NCBI RefSeq assembly: GCF_002939185.1
Contig: NZ_POVL01000012.1
Location: forward strand, 26,353 to 90,352
Origin: Enterobacter sichuanensis
GTDB lineage: Bacteria; Pseudomonadota; Gammaproteobacteria; Enterobacterales; Enterobacteriaceae
Direction: 5' to 3'
Length of the DNA stretch: 64,000 nucleotides
Below the pieces are notes generated by a model. The model was not told the origin of the DNA. It ran no database searches and was given only the letters and a program-made list of their open reading frames with translations. The stretch's first letter is position 1. Each line of letters begins with the position of its first letter. This document shows, one piece after another, positions 8,493-18,158 of this stretch. A program made the translations under genes and the position numbers.

Positions 8493-9731
8493 TCACACCA
8501 CCCCACCCGGAAAGGCATTTACCAACCCTTTAACCTGCTGTTCCGCCGCCTCGGGCGTTTCGGCGCCAGGAACCAGGATCACCTTCCGGCACTCCTCCTC
8601 CCGTTTTTCGAAAATCTTATAGGCGCGTTCCGCATCCGCAAGGGGGAGATAATGGGTGACGATCTCTTCCGGCGTAAGCAGCCCTTTTTCGATCAGCGGT
8701 AACAGTTCGCCCAGCCAGGCGTGAACGTGCGTCTGGCCCATCTTAAACGTCAGCCCCTTATCGAAGGCATCGCCAAACAGGAAGCCATGAATAAACCCGG
8801 CGTACACGCCGGGTACGCTGACCACCCCGCCACGGCGAACGGCCGCAATACACTGACGCAATGCTTTCCCGCTGCTGCCTTCAATTTTAAGATTGCTGAG
8901 GATCGTTTCCGTGGTGCTGCCTTTCGCTTCGAATCCTACCGCATCAATCACGGCATCAACCCCACGCTGGCCAGCGGTCTGCTCGATGATTTTTTCCGCG
9001 GCGTCATTATCTTCATCAAAGTTGATGGGGATGGCACCGTAACGCGCCTCGGCAAACTGCAACCGATACGGGTGGTGATCGATAACAAATATTTGCTCAG
9101 CCCCTAACAGCCGCGCGCAGGCAATGGTCAGTAGCCCCACCGGCCCGGCACCGTAAACCGCCACGCTTGAGCCTTTTTCAATCTGCGCATTTTTTGCCGC
9201 CTGCCAGGCCGTGGGCAAAATATCCGACAGGAACAGCGCCTTATCATCAGAAAGAAGCTGCGGGACTTTAAACGGCCCGACGTTACCTTTCGGCACGCGC
9301 ACGTATTCCGCCTGTCCCCCCGGCACGCCGCCGTAGAGATGGCTATAGCCAAACAGCGCCGCCGGCGCGGGGATTTGCTTTTTGTTCAGGGCCGCACCCT
9401 GTCCGGCATTGGTATTCTCACAGGCCGCGTACTGCTGCAGACGACAAAAGAAACAGTCCCCGCAGGCGATAACAAAAGGGATGACCACGCGATCGCCCTT
9501 CTGCAGCTGCTTCACCTCTGAGCCGCACTCAACAATTTCGCCCATGAATTCGTGACCAAAAATATCGCCGTGCTGCACCTTCGGGATTTTTCCGCGGTAG
9601 AGATGCAAATCGGAGCCGCAGATCGCCGTGGCCGTAACGCGCAGAATGATATCGTCGGGCTGTTCAATGATGGGGTCAGGGACATTCTCGACGCGAACAT
9701 GGTGCGGACCGTGATACGTAAGTGCTTTCAT
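8493..9731 (-). CDS. ybdR: zinc-dependent alcohol dehydrogenase-like protein YbdR
   Basis: 412-residue medium-chain dehydrogenase/reductase. Catalytic zinc ligands are visible as Cys38 (AICGSD) and His60-Glu61 (GHEFMGE); structural zinc is held by Cys90, Cys93, Cys96 and Cys104. The GAGPVGL nucleotide-binding loop lies near residue 195. It is nearly collinear with E. coli YbdR. The class resembles glutathione-independent formaldehyde dehydrogenases in having a long insertion, but the substrate is unknown. It stands alone, divergent from uspG. Confidence 0.93.
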   Translation of the reverse strand: MKALTYHGPHHVRVENVPDPIIEQPDDIILRVTATAICGSDLHLYRGKIPKVQHGDIFGHEFMGEIVECGSEVKQLQKGDRVVIPFVIACGDCFFCRLQQYAACENTNAGQGAALNKKQIPAPAALFGYSHLYGGVPGGQAEYVRVPKGNVGPFKVPQLLSDDKALFLSDILPTAWQAAKNAQIEKGSSVAVYGAGPVGLLTIACARLLGAEQIFVIDHHPYRLQFAEARYGAIPINFDEDNDAAEKIIEQTAGQRGVDAVIDAVGFEAKGSTTETILSNLKIEGSSGKALRQCIAAVRRGGVVSVPGVYAGFIHGFLFGDAFDKGLTFKMGQTHVHAWLGELLPLIEKGLLTPEEIVTHYLPLADAERAYKIFEKREEECRKVILVPGAETPEAAEQQVKGLVNAFPGGVV

Positions 9732-9911
9732 GCGACCTCCGAAAGGTTCCTGGTAAGTGTATAAGGGTAGCTACCCCTGAAGGTCTGCCCGGGAATACGG
9801 GCCTTTTGAGATTTATCCTGGCGAGATGAGAAAACTGCCGGGGCGCTTACAGAAACCATGTCTATTTTGTGGTTGAATGAGTTCAGCGTTTATAAACAAG
9901 GAGAAACGGGT

Positions 9912-10340
9912 ATGTATCAGAGAATCATTATGCCGGTTGATGTTTTTGAGATGGAGCTGAGCGACAAGGCCGTACGCCATGCCGAGTTCCTGGCGCAGCA
10001 GGACGGTGTCATCCATCTGTTGCACGTGCTGCCAGGCTCCGCCAGCCTGAGCCTTCACCGCTTCGCCGCCGATGTGCGTCGCTTCGAGGAGCACTTGCAG
10101 CACGAGGCGGAAACTCGCCTGCAAACCATGGTTGGCCATTTCAGCATCGACCCTTCACGCATCAAAACGCACGTCCGGTTTGGCAGCGTGCGTGATGCGG
10201 TAAACGAACTGGCAAACGAACTAAAAGCTGACGTGGTGGTCATCGGTTCGCGTAACCCGTCCATCACCACGCATCTGCTCGGGTCGAACGCCTCCAGCGT
10301 GATCCGCCACACGCACATTCCGGTGATGGTTGTCAGATAA
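9912..10340 (+). CDS. uspG: universal stress protein G
   Basis: 142-residue cytoplasmic universal stress protein, nearly identical to E. coli UspG ([17 protein letters not shown]). The C-terminal nucleotide-binding pattern ([10 protein letters not shown] then [10 protein letters not shown]) is intact. The start follows AAGGAGAAACGGGT; the open frame reaches 54 bases further upstream but that part is unlike the family. It converges on ahpF, with a terminator hairpin directly after its stop. Confidence 0.95.
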   Translation: MYQRIIMPVDVFEMELSDKAVRHAEFLAQQDGVIHLLHVLPGSASLSLHRFAADVRRFEEHLQHEAETRLQTMVGHFSIDPSRIKTHVRFGSVRDAVNELANELKADVVVIGSRNPSITTHLLGSNASSVIRHTHIPVMVVR

Positions 10341-10369
10341 AAAAAGAGGCCACCTTCCGGTGGCCTCTT
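10341..10369 (-). terminator. ahpF terminator
   Basis: 10-bp perfect stem AGAGGCCACC / GGTGGCCTCT with loop TTCC. The T run lies on the minus strand, so it mainly stops ahpF; it also closes uspG structurally. Confidence 0.85.
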
Positions 10370-10396
10370 GCTATTGCAGGTGTCGTCTTACTTTTT

Positions 10397-11962
10397 TTAT
10401 GCGGTTTTGGTGCGAATCAGGTAGTCGAATGAACTCAGGGACGCCTTCGCACCTTCGCCAGTGGCGATGATGATCTGTTTGTAAGGCACGGTGGTGCAGT
10501 CGCCGGCCGCAAATACGCCCTTCACGCTGGTCTCACACTTCGCATCAATGATGATTTCGCCCATACGGTTGCGCTCAATCGCCCCTTCCAGCCAGGTGGT
10601 GTTTGGCAGCAGGCCAATCTGCACGAAGATCCCCGAAAGCGCTACGCTGTGGACATCGCCACTCACGCGGTCGCGGTATTCCAGACCGGTCACCTTGCTG
10701 CCGTCGCCCTTCACTTCCGTGGTCTGCGCGTTCAGGATGATGTCGACGTTTTTCAGGCTGCGTACTTTGTCCTGCAGAACCTGGTCGGCTTTCATCTCTG
10801 GGGCAAACTCCAGCAGGGTAACGTGTTCCACAATACCCGCCAGGTCGATAGCCGCTTCCACGCCGGAGTTACCGCCGCCGATCACCGCCACGCGTTTCCC
10901 TTTGAACAGCGGACCATCGCAGTGCGGGCAGTAGGTCACGCCCTTAGTGCGATACTGATCTTCGCCCGGGACGTTCATGTTGCGCCATTTCGCGCCGGTA
11001 GCAATGATAATGCTGCGCGCTTTCAGCACAGCGCCGGAGGCGGTTTCAATCTGATGCAAGCCACCTTCAACCGCGGCCGGAACCAGCTTGCTGGCGCTCT
11101 GGCTGTCGATCACATCCACGGCGTAATCACTGACGTGCGCCTTCAGTGCCCCGGCCAGTTTCTGACCTTCGGTTTTCGGTACAGAGATATAGTTTTCAAT
11201 GTCCACGGTATCCAGTACCTGACCACCAAAACGTTCGCCCATCAGGCCGGTACGGATCCCTTTACGTGCGGAGTACACCGCCGCCGCCGCGCCCGCCGGG
11301 CCAGAACCGACAATCAGGACATCATACGCATCACGCGTGTTCAGCTCTTCGGCAGCCCGTTTTTCGGCACCGGTATCCACTTTGGCAACAATTTCCGTCA
11401 GGGTCATACGGCCCTGGCCAAACTCCTGCCCATTCAGGAACACTGCCGGAACGCCCATCACGTTGCGATCGGTGATTTCGTTTTGGAAAGTACCCCCGTC
11501 AATAGCCGTGTGTTTGATGCGCGGGTTCAGAACCGACATCAGGTTCAGCGCCTGCACCACGTCCGGGCAGTTGTGGCAGGAGAGTGAGTAATAGGTCTCA
11601 AACTCAAAATCGCCGTCGATATCGCGGATCTGCTCCAGCAGCGCCTGTGCTTCTTTCGACGGATGGCCGCCGGTCCACAGCAGGGCCAGCACCAGCGAGG
11701 TAAATTCATGCCCCAGCGGAGAACCGGCAAAGCGCGGCCCCCGATCAGAGCCTGGGTTGGTTATCAGGAAAGAAGGCTTACGGACTGCCAGGGTATTGTC
11801 TTCTTTGAACGTCACTTTTGGCGACAGTTCAGCGATCTCTGCCAGCAGTTCCTTGATTTCTGCCGATTTCGCGCTGTCGTCCAGCGTGGCAATCAGCTCA
11901 ACAGGTTTGGTCAGTTTCTCAAGGTAGGCCTTGAGCTGGGTTTTCATCGTAGTGTCGAGCAT
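10397..11962 (-). CDS. ahpF: alkyl hydroperoxide reductase subunit F
   Basis: Flavoprotein disulfide reductase that passes electrons from NADH to AhpC. 521 residues: an N-terminal tandem thioredoxin-fold domain with the redox pair Cys129-Cys132 (SCHNCPD), then the FAD/NADH thioredoxin reductase-like part with GSGPAG near 218 and the CPHCD pair near 345-348. Length and sequence equal E. coli AhpF. The start gives [10 protein letters not shown]; the longer upstream frame is not family-like. It lies downstream of ahpC across a 188-base gap that holds a REP-type palindrome. Confidence 0.97.
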   Translation of the reverse strand: MLDTTMKTQLKAYLEKLTKPVELIATLDDSAKSAEIKELLAEIAELSPKVTFKEDNTLAVRKPSFLITNPGSDRGPRFAGSPLGHEFTSLVLALLWTGGHPSKEAQALLEQIRDIDGDFEFETYYSLSCHNCPDVVQALNLMSVLNPRIKHTAIDGGTFQNEITDRNVMGVPAVFLNGQEFGQGRMTLTEIVAKVDTGAEKRAAEELNTRDAYDVLIVGSGPAGAAAAVYSARKGIRTGLMGERFGGQVLDTVDIENYISVPKTEGQKLAGALKAHVSDYAVDVIDSQSASKLVPAAVEGGLHQIETASGAVLKARSIIIATGAKWRNMNVPGEDQYRTKGVTYCPHCDGPLFKGKRVAVIGGGNSGVEAAIDLAGIVEHVTLLEFAPEMKADQVLQDKVRSLKNVDIILNAQTTEVKGDGSKVTGLEYRDRVSGDVHSVALSGIFVQIGLLPNTTWLEGAIERNRMGEIIIDAKCETSVKGVFAAGDCTTVPYKQIIIATGEGAKASLSSFDYLIRTKTA

Positions 11963-12074
11963 TATTCTTCCCTCTCTTAAAACGTCATCATGCAAGCAGC
12001 CTTTCTGCGGGCGGCCTGAATGCAACTTGCATCATGGTGCTGGAATGAAATGGGCGCGGGTGCGCCCATTGATT

Positions 12075-12105
12075 GCCGGGTGGCACTTCGTTTACCCGGC
12101 CTACG
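12075..12105. repeat. REP-type palindrome between ahpC and ahpF
   Basis: GCCGGGTGGC...TTTACCCGGC palindrome of the REP family seen at five other sites in this window. Its place between the two operon genes could set a higher ahpC than ahpF message level. Confidence 0.8.
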
Positions 12106-12150
12106 ATACTGCAGGCCTGTGCAAGCGCAGCGCCGCCAGGCTGTACAGAC

Positions 12151-12714
12151 TTAGATCTTACCGACCAGGTCCAGAGATGGCGCCAGAGTCGCTTCGCCTT
12201 CTTTCCATTTCGCCGGGCAGACTTCGCCTGGGTGAGAAGCAACATACTGAGCCGCTTTCACTTTACGCAGCAGGTCAGAAGCATCACGGCCGATACCTTC
12301 AGCGGTAACTTCGATAGCCTGGATAATGCCCTGCGGGTCAACAACGAAGGTCGCGCGGTCAGCCAGGCCTTCATCTTCACGCATGTTGTCGAAGTTACGG
12401 GTCAGGGCGCCAGTCGGGTCACCGATCATCGCGTATTTGATTTTGGCGATGGTTTCAGAGCTGCTGTGCCATGCTTTGTGGGTGAAGTGGGTGTCGGTAG
12501 ACACAGAGTAAACGTCTACGCCCAGCTTCTGCAGTTCGTCGTAGTGATCTGCCACGTCACCCAGTTCAGTCGGGCAAACGAAGGTGAAGTCAGCAGGATA
12601 GAAGAAGAACACGCTCCAGCGGCCTTCGGTATCTTTCTCAGTGACTTCAATGAACTCACCGTTTTTGAACGCCTGGTTTTTGAAAGGTTTAATTTTGGTA
12701 TTAATCAAAGACAT
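12151..12714 (-). CDS. ahpC: alkyl hydroperoxide reductase subunit C (peroxiredoxin)
   Basis: Typical 2-Cys peroxiredoxin that reduces hydrogen peroxide and organic hydroperoxides in the cytoplasm, re-reduced by AhpF. 187 residues with peroxidatic Cys47 in FTFVCPTE and resolving Cys166 in GEVCPAKW. The start [10 protein letters not shown] follows a GGAGG-type site; the frame runs 42 bases further upstream without family likeness. First gene of the ahpCF pair. OxyR control is known in E. coli; I could not place an unambiguous OxyR site in 12715-12860. Confidence 0.98.
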   Translation of the reverse strand: MSLINTKIKPFKNQAFKNGEFIEVTEKDTEGRWSVFFFYPADFTFVCPTELGDVADHYDELQKLGVDVYSVSTDTHFTHKAWHSSSETIAKIKYAMIGDPTGALTRNFDNMREDEGLADRATFVVDPQGIIQAIEVTAEGIGRDASDLLRKVKAAQYVASHPGEVCPAKWKEGEATLAPSLDLVGKI

Positions 12715-12861
12715 CTGTACTTCCTCCGTGTTTTCGTTGAGATGTAAGGTAACCAACTTTATCCATCGGGGCTAATGCGTATGCTTTATCAAATCAATCA
12801 GCCAAACCTAACAACCCAATCAAGACAACGTTAAGAACTGAATAAACAAAAGCCCGAAAGT

Positions 12862-12950
12862 AAAAAGGCCGCCCTGGTGGGCGGCCCTGATACCTGAACT
12901 TTCCACAGGAACTTTCAGTGCCAGTAACACTGGCGTTGCGTTGCGCTCTA
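12862..12950 (-). ncRNA. candidate small RNA upstream of ahpC
   Basis: Minus-strand segment with three successive stem-loops. The first is a perfect GCCAGT/ACTGGC hairpin with loop GTT. The second pairs CTGAA with TTCAG and TTCC with GGAA around a small internal loop. The third is a perfect 8-bp GC hairpin (12867-12886) followed by TTTTT, a textbook terminator. An extended -10 element TGATATAAA lies at 12965-12957, about 7 bases before the first stem; no good -35 is seen. No open frame fits. It occupies the place where E. coli has dsbG. I do not recognise it as a named RNA. Confidence 0.6.
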
Positions 12951-12965
12951 CTTACCTTTATATCA

Positions 12966-13263
12966 GGATCGTAACAGCCTCCTGATTACAGCACCCGTAC
13001 TGCCCCAGAGCAATGCGCGAAAGGGGTAATCGTATCTATGGCTGTGATAGGTTTTACCAAACGGTCCTTTTCACGCACGCCCCTCTTATCCGGCATGAAA
13101 AATAGAAATGAGTGATATTTACTTGTCGATATATAAACGACACTATTTTTATTCAATTTTATCTGCGTTTTTAAAGATAAAAATATCTTCATCATAATTG
13201 AAGCTCTATTTCATTAATCTACGTTCGTGATATATTAAGTTCGCATTCAATAACAATTAAGTT
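12966..13263. other. AT-rich intergenic stretch, no gene seen
   Basis: About 300 bases between the small-RNA candidate and the ybdO operator. It becomes strongly AT-rich toward ybdO. A 69-codon minus-strand open frame crosses it but shows no ribosome site or family likeness. dsbG, found here in E. coli, is absent. Confidence 0.6.
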
Positions 13264-13295
13264 AGTTAACTATCACGGATGGTAAATAGTTAACT
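13264..13295. promoter_or_regulatory. inverted repeat upstream of ybdO, likely LysR operator
   Basis: Perfect 10-bp arms AGTTAACTAT and ATAGTTAACT separated by 12 bases, 56 bases before the ybdO start. LysR-type regulators usually bind such an interrupted dyad near their own gene, so autoregulation by YbdO is the simple reading. Confidence 0.6.
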
Positions 13296-13351
13296 TAGTT
13301 CTATAGTTATCAGTGATGTGATAACGCAACGCAGCTCACTCAGGATGAAAC

Positions 13352-14251
13352 ATGGCAAACCTTTACGACCTTAAAAAATTCGATCTCAACCTGCTGGTCA
13401 TTTTCGAATGTATCTACCAGCACCTGAGCATCAGCAAGGCAGCAGAAACGCTGTACATTACTCCGTCAGCCGTCAGTCAATCGCTGCAGCGACTGCGTAA
13501 CCAGCTCAACGATCCGCTGTTTATCCGTTCGGGGAAAGGAATTACGCCCACCACGGTGGGTGTCAATCTTCACCATCATCTTGAGCAAAACCTCAATCAG
13601 CTTGAGCAGACAATCAACATTATGAATGCGTCTGCACTTAAAAAGAATTTTATCGTCTACAGTCCACAAATCCTGACGACGGAAAACCTGATTACTCCGC
13701 TTAAACTCTTGATGAGACATCATAATTACGAGATAGAGCTTCACGATATGCTGCTGACTGCTGATTCCGCAGAAGACTTGCTGGCGTACCGTAAAGCGGA
13801 TCTTATTTTTTCTATGGCGCCGGTTAACAACCGTTCAATGGTATGCGTCCCTTATGCAAGCTATCCAGTCATTATGGCCTGCAGTCAGGATCACCCGCGG
13901 CTGAAAGACGTTGTCACGATGGAAGCGCTTCAGGAAGAAAAATTTACGGTATTCCTGAGCGATGAACCCGGCATGAAGCACTACCAGTCACAGATTGATA
14001 AGTTGCACGCTGAGAAAAACATTGGTTTCCGTTGCGATTCCGTATACACGATCCTCGCCATGATCAGCGCCTCACATCTCATCGGCAATATACCCGAAGC
14101 ATTATATGAAAAATACAAAGAGGTGATGCGGCTCAAAAAACTGGACACCCCCTTCACCCTTCCCCCTCTGGATGTGTTCATGATTTATAACCGCTCTGCC
14201 CTTAACAGCTCGATTTTCTCGACCTTTATTGAACAAGTTGCGGAAATTTAA
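13352..14251 (+). CDS. ybdO: LysR-family regulator YbdO
   Basis: 299-residue LysR-type transcription factor. The N-terminal winged helix-turn-helix (about residues 10-65; AAETLYITPSAVSQSLQRLR) is almost identical to E. coli YbdO, while the effector domain is less conserved. It heads a run of same-strand genes with ybdN and ybdM, but a terminator follows its stop, so it is probably its own unit. A strong dyad lies upstream. In E. coli YbdO (also called CitR) has been tied to control of citrate and capsule genes; its target here is unknown. Confidence 0.9.
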   Translation: MANLYDLKKFDLNLLVIFECIYQHLSISKAAETLYITPSAVSQSLQRLRNQLNDPLFIRSGKGITPTTVGVNLHHHLEQNLNQLEQTINIMNASALKKNFIVYSPQILTTENLITPLKLLMRHHNYEIELHDMLLTADSAEDLLAYRKADLIFSMAPVNNRSMVCVPYASYPVIMACSQDHPRLKDVVTMEALQEEKFTVFLSDEPGMKHYQSQIDKLHAEKNIGFRCDSVYTILAMISASHLIGNIPEALYEKYKEVMRLKKLDTPFTLPPLDVFMIYNRSALNSSIFSTFIEQVAEI

Positions 14252-14258
14252 ACACCTC

Positions 14259-14286
14259 GGGCTGGGGTTCACACAGCCCTTTTTCT
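14259..14286 (+). terminator. ybdO terminator
   Basis: GGGCT / AGCCC stem with an 11-base loop, followed by TTTTTCTTTT, just after the ybdO stop. Confidence 0.65.
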
Positions 14287-14425
14287 TTTATAAACAGATA
14301 ATCCTCATTTATAGATAATAAAAACTTTTCTCTTTTTCATTTACCTGCTCCTGTTTTTCACTACTATTATCCTCACACCTTAATTGACACCCATCCGGTA
14401 TTTATATCCAGGGAGAAGATTGGTT

Positions 14426-15649
14426 ATGTCAATGTATAAGTATCCGCTCAATAAAAATGTCCTGGAGGCTGCGGAGGACCGCATAACATGGACGCTTGAG
14501 AATCTATCCAGAGTTTGTGTTTCATTTTCAGGTGGGAAAGATTCCACCATTATGCTGCATTTAACGGCCCGCCAGGCCCGCAAAATGGGGAGAAAAATTC
14601 ATCTGCTTTTTATCGACTGGGAAGCGCAGTTTACCTATACCATTCAGCATGTAAATAATATGCTCGCGCAATACGCCGACGTCATTGAACAATACTGGTG
14701 GGTTGCGCTCCCACTCACCACCCAAAATGCCCTGACACAATTCGAGCCAGAATGGCAATGCTGGGAGCCAGGGAAACAGTGGGTGCGCCAGCCGCCTGCA
14801 GAGGCGATTACCGATCCGGCTTACTTCGATTTCTACCAGCCAGGCATGACGTTTGAAGCCTTTGTCCGCGCCTTTTCCGACTGGTATGCCCAACGACGCC
14901 CGGCGGCAATGATGGTCGGTATTCGCGCCGATGAATCCTACAACCGTTTTTTGACCATCGCCAATGCGCGAAAGCAGCGTTTTGCCGATGACAAACCCTG
15001 GACCACCGTCGCCCCTGGCGGCCACGCCTGGTATATCTATCCGCTTTATGACTGGAAAACCGCTGATATCTGGACATGGTTTGCCAAAACGGGCGGATGC
15101 TATAACCCGCTTTACGACCTGATGTTCCAGGCGGGCGTCCCCCCGCGCTATATGCGCATCTGTGAACCCTTTGGCCCCGAGCAGCGCCAGGGGTTGTGGC
15201 TCTATCACGTCGTGGAGCCCGAGCGCTGGGTGGCGATGTGCGAGCGGGTGGCGGGCGTTCACTGCGGTGGCGTCTATGCCGGGCAGGACAATCATTTTTA
15301 TGGCCACCGAAAAATTCTGAAACCCGACGCGCTCAGCTGGCGTGAATACGCCCTGCTGCTGCTCGACAGCATGCCGCAAATGACGGCGGAACATTACCGC
15401 AATAAAATCGCGATTTATTTGCACTGGTATCAGAAGAGAGGCATGGCCGATATTCCCGACAGGCAGGAAGGCGATATCGGGGCGAAAGATATTCCGTCCT
15501 GGCGACGCGTGTGCAAGGTATTACTCAATAATGACTACTGGTGTCGGGCGCTTTCATTCAGTCCTAATAAACCAAAGCATTATCAGCGTTACAGCGAACG
15601 GATAAAGTCAAAACGCAAGGAGTGGGGAATATTATGCAGCAACGATTGA
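14426..15649 (+). CDS. ybdN: PAPS reductase-like PP-loop protein YbdN
   Basis: 407-residue protein of the phosphoadenosine phosphosulfate reductase-like family with a C-terminal extension. The ATP pyrophosphatase loop SGGKDS is at residues 35-40. The conserved GIRADESYNRF and YPLYDWKTADIWTW segments follow, and the protein is collinear with E. coli YbdN. The start follows GGGAGAAG. Its end overlaps ybdM by 16 bases, so the two are co-translated. The pair is homologous to IbrA/IbrB of some E. coli strains, which affect expression of immunoglobulin-binding proteins. The biochemical reaction is not known. Confidence 0.9.
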   Translation: MSMYKYPLNKNVLEAAEDRITWTLENLSRVCVSFSGGKDSTIMLHLTARQARKMGRKIHLLFIDWEAQFTYTIQHVNNMLAQYADVIEQYWWVALPLTTQNALTQFEPEWQCWEPGKQWVRQPPAEAITDPAYFDFYQPGMTFEAFVRAFSDWYAQRRPAAMMVGIRADESYNRFLTIANARKQRFADDKPWTTVAPGGHAWYIYPLYDWKTADIWTWFAKTGGCYNPLYDLMFQAGVPPRYMRICEPFGPEQRQGLWLYHVVEPERWVAMCERVAGVHCGGVYAGQDNHFYGHRKILKPDALSWREYALLLLDSMPQMTAEHYRNKIAIYLHWYQKRGMADIPDRQEGDIGAKDIPSWRRVCKVLLNNDYWCRALSFSPNKPKHYQRYSERIKSKRKEWGILCSND

Positions 15650-16260
15650 TTCAGGAAATTAAACGTTATCTTCAGTCTCTTCCCGAAGACCAACGCATTG
15701 AAGCCATCAACGCCTTTCGTCAGGCCATTCATGAAAATAGCCCTTTCCGTGAGCAGCCTGTCGACTGCGTGCTGTGGATTAAACAGGACGATATCACCGC
15801 GAACGATTACAACCCCAATAACGTCGCGCCGCCGGAAAAACGGCTGCTCTGCAAATCACTGGAGCTGGACGGTTTCACCCAGCCCATTGTGGTAACGGAA
15901 AGCGGTACTCAACATTATGAAATCGTCGACGGCTTTCACCGCCACGAAATGGGTTCGAACCGGGCGGTGTTAAAGCGCCAGCTTAAAGGCTACCTGCCCG
16001 TCACCTTTCTGCGTAAAGAACGGCAGAAAAAGTTCGACCGGATGGCGGCCACCATTCGCCATAATCGTGCCCGGGGTCGTCACCAGATTAACGCGATGTC
16101 CGACATCGTCCGCGAGCTGGCCCAGCTTGGCTGGGATGACGAGAAAATCAGTCAGGAACTGGGGATGGACAACGACGAGGTCCTGCGCCTCAGGCAAATC
16201 AACGGTCTGCTGGAACTCTTTGCAGACCGTCGATACTCCGAAGCCTGGACGGTAAAATAA
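15634..16260 (+). CDS. ybdM: ParB/sulfiredoxin-fold protein YbdM
   Basis: 208-residue partner of YbdN (IbrB-like). The middle holds a ParB-like N-terminal fold with LDGFTQPIVV and the EIVDGFHRHEMG segment; the C-terminal part (about 150-195) has a helix-turn-helix look (DDEKISQELGMDNDEVLRLRQ). The start gives MQQRLIQEIK and overlaps the end of ybdN. Its stop at 16260 directly abuts the stop of the convergent ybdL gene. Nuclease or DNA-binding activity is suggested by the fold, not shown. Confidence 0.9.
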   Translation: MQQRLIQEIKRYLQSLPEDQRIEAINAFRQAIHENSPFREQPVDCVLWIKQDDITANDYNPNNVAPPEKRLLCKSLELDGFTQPIVVTESGTQHYEIVDGFHRHEMGSNRAVLKRQLKGYLPVTFLRKERQKKFDRMAATIRHNRARGRHQINAMSDIVRELAQLGWDDEKISQELGMDNDEVLRLRQINGLLELFADRRYSEAWTVK

Positions 16261-17421
16261 TCAGAGCGCGTTTAGACGTTCTGCCGCCGCCAGCAGCGTC
16301 GATTCCTGTTTCGCAAAGCAGAGACGGATCAGCTTATGCGGGAAGGGATCGGCGCAAAATACCGATAACGGGATCGCCGCCACACCCACCTCTTTGGTCA
16401 GCCACTGGCAGAAGCTGACGTCATCCAGATCGGAAACCGCGCTGTAGTCAGCCAGCAGGAAGTAAGTCCCTTCCGAAGGCAAAATCTCCAGACGGCTTTT
16501 ACTGAGCGCTGAGACAAACAGATCCCGACGTTCGCGGTAAAAATGCGGTAATTCGCGATAATGTCCAGGTTCAGCGCGCAGCATATCGGCCAGCGCCAGC
16601 TGGGCTGGCGTATTCACGGCAAACGTCAGGTACTGGTGCACTTTGCGCAGCTCCGCGCTAATGGCGGCCGGCGCGATGCAGTAGCCCACTTTCCAGCCGG
16701 TCATATGATAGGTTTTACCGAATGACGACACGGCGATAGCCCGCTCGCGAAGCTGCGGATGGGCCAGCACGCTGGCGTGCCCTTCCTCTGCAAAGCAGAT
16801 GTGCTCGTACACTTCATCGCTCAGAACATAAATCTCGCGTTCGGCGATAGCCTGCCACAGCGCGGCGAAATCGGCCTTCTGCCACACGGTCGCCGAGGGA
16901 TTATGCGGCGTATTCAGGATCACCAGGCGGGTTTTGTCACTCAGCAGCGCAGCGAATGCCTGCCAGTCAGGACGGAAATGCGGTGGCTGTAACGCCACCC
17001 GTTTTACCACGCCGCCGGAGAGTTCAACCGCCGGCGCGTAGCTGTCGTAGCTTGGGTCAAAGCAGATCACCTCATCGCCGGTGCGGACCAGCGCCGTGAT
17101 CGCCGCATACAGCGCTTCGGTAGCCCCTGCCGTCACCGTGATGTCAGTATTTGCATCAGGCTTATGGCCATATAGCTCAGCCGTTTTGTCCGCAATGGCC
17201 TCCCGCAGCGCCTGCACGCCGGTCATCGGCGCGTACTGATTCGCCCCCTGTGCGACGTGGTACGCCAGGCGCGACTGCAAATATGACGGTCCGTCAAAAT
17301 CCGGGAACCCCTGCGAAAGGTTAATCGCATTGTGCTGCTGCGCCAGGGCGCTCATCTGCGTAAAGATGGTTGTCCCCAGTTGAGGAAGCTTACTCTGCGG
17401 AATCAATGCGTTAGTGCTCAT
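16261..17421 (-). CDS. ybdL: methionine aminotransferase YbdL (MtnE role)
   Basis: 386-residue fold-type I PLP aminotransferase. The Schiff-base lysine is Lys236 in SSFGKTYHMTGWK; NPHNPSA-type cofactor residues (NTPHNPSA) lie near 170. E. coli YbdL prefers methionine and 2-oxo-4-methylthiobutyrate. Here the gene is divergent from mtnBCD, with tandem MetJ boxes between, so it fits as the last step of methionine salvage, amination of the keto acid that MtnD makes. Confidence 0.93.
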   Translation of the reverse strand: MSTNALIPQSKLPQLGTTIFTQMSALAQQHNAINLSQGFPDFDGPSYLQSRLAYHVAQGANQYAPMTGVQALREAIADKTAELYGHKPDANTDITVTAGATEALYAAITALVRTGDEVICFDPSYDSYAPAVELSGGVVKRVALQPPHFRPDWQAFAALLSDKTRLVILNTPHNPSATVWQKADFAALWQAIAEREIYVLSDEVYEHICFAEEGHASVLAHPQLRERAIAVSSFGKTYHMTGWKVGYCIAPAAISAELRKVHQYLTFAVNTPAQLALADMLRAEPGHYRELPHFYRERRDLFVSALSKSRLEILPSEGTYFLLADYSAVSDLDDVSFCQWLTKEVGVAAIPLSVFCADPFPHKLIRLCFAKQESTLLAAAERLNAL

Positions 17422-17488
17422 TGTGTTATGCCTGCTTGTAATACTTATGTTGCCGCCACTATAACACGATGTTAGTCTTTGGCAATCA

Positions 17489-17504
17489 AGACGCTTAGAC
17501 GTCT
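17489..17504. promoter_or_regulatory. tandem MetJ boxes, ybdL-mtnB control region
   Basis: Two adjoining 8-mers: AGACGCTT (6 of 8 to consensus) and AGACGTCT (8 of 8). MetJ with S-adenosylmethionine binds such tandem boxes. The site lies 40 bases before mtnB and about 70 before ybdL, so it could repress both. Confidence 0.8.
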
Positions 17505-17543
17505 ATATGCTATTCATATTCCTGTCCGGGAGGATACAAGGCA

Positions 17544-18158
17544 ATGACAGACAACCCGCAACTCACCTCTCTGGTCGACGCCTGCCGCTGGATCGGGGCC
17601 AAAGGCTGGGCGCCTGCCACCGGCGGCAATATGTCGGTGCGTCAGGACGAACATCTGTGCTGGCTCAGTGAATCCGGAAAAGACAAAGGCAGCCTCACAA
17701 CAGAGGATTTTTTGCAGGTGGAGATCGCCACCAACCGCGCGCCATCTGGCCGCAAGCCCTCGGCGGAGACCGGGCTGCACACCCTGATCTATCGTCTGTT
17801 CCCGGAAGCCAACGCCGTGTTGCATGTTCACACGGTTAACGCCACGGTGCTGTCGCGTCTGGTGAAAGAAGCTGAGCTCAACATCAGCGGCTTCGAGATG
17901 CAAAAATCCCTCACCGGGCAAACCAGCCATCTGGATACGGTGGCCATTCCGGTGTTTGACAACGATCAGGATATCGACGCCCTCGCCTCGCGAATCGCCC
18001 ATTACGCACAGGAACGCCCGCTTAATTATGGTTTTCTTCTGCGCGGTCATGGCTTAACCTGCTGGGGACGCGATGTGGCCGAGGCCCGCCGTCATCTTGA
18101 AGGGTTAGAATTCTTATTTGAATGCGAAATGCGTTTACGACAACTGGAGAAGGTATGA
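17544..18158 (+). CDS. mtnB: methylthioribulose-1-phosphate dehydratase
   Basis: 204-residue class II aldolase-family dehydratase converting 5-methylthioribulose 1-phosphate to the diketo 1-phosphate. Zinc ligands His94 and His96 (LHVHTVN) and a later His in [11 protein letters not shown] are present, and the ATGGN motif is near residue 25. The start is preceded by GGGAGGATACAAGGCA. It is the first gene of mtnBCD; its stop overlaps the mtnC start as ATGA. Confidence 0.95.
   Translation: MTDNPQLTSLVDACRWIGAKGWAPATGGNMSVRQDEHLCWLSESGKDKGSLTTEDFLQVEIATNRAPSGRKPSAETGLHTLIYRLFPEANAVLHVHTVNATVLSRLVKEAELNISGFEMQKSLTGQTSHLDTVAIPVFDNDQDIDALASRIAHYAQERPLNYGFLLRGHGLTCWGRDVAEARRHLEGLEFLFECEMRLRQLEKV

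Noticed and set aside
12986..13195. 69-codon minus-strand frame between ahpC and ybdO
   Set aside because: AT-rich, no ribosome site, overlaps the promoter of the RNA candidate, no recognisable family.
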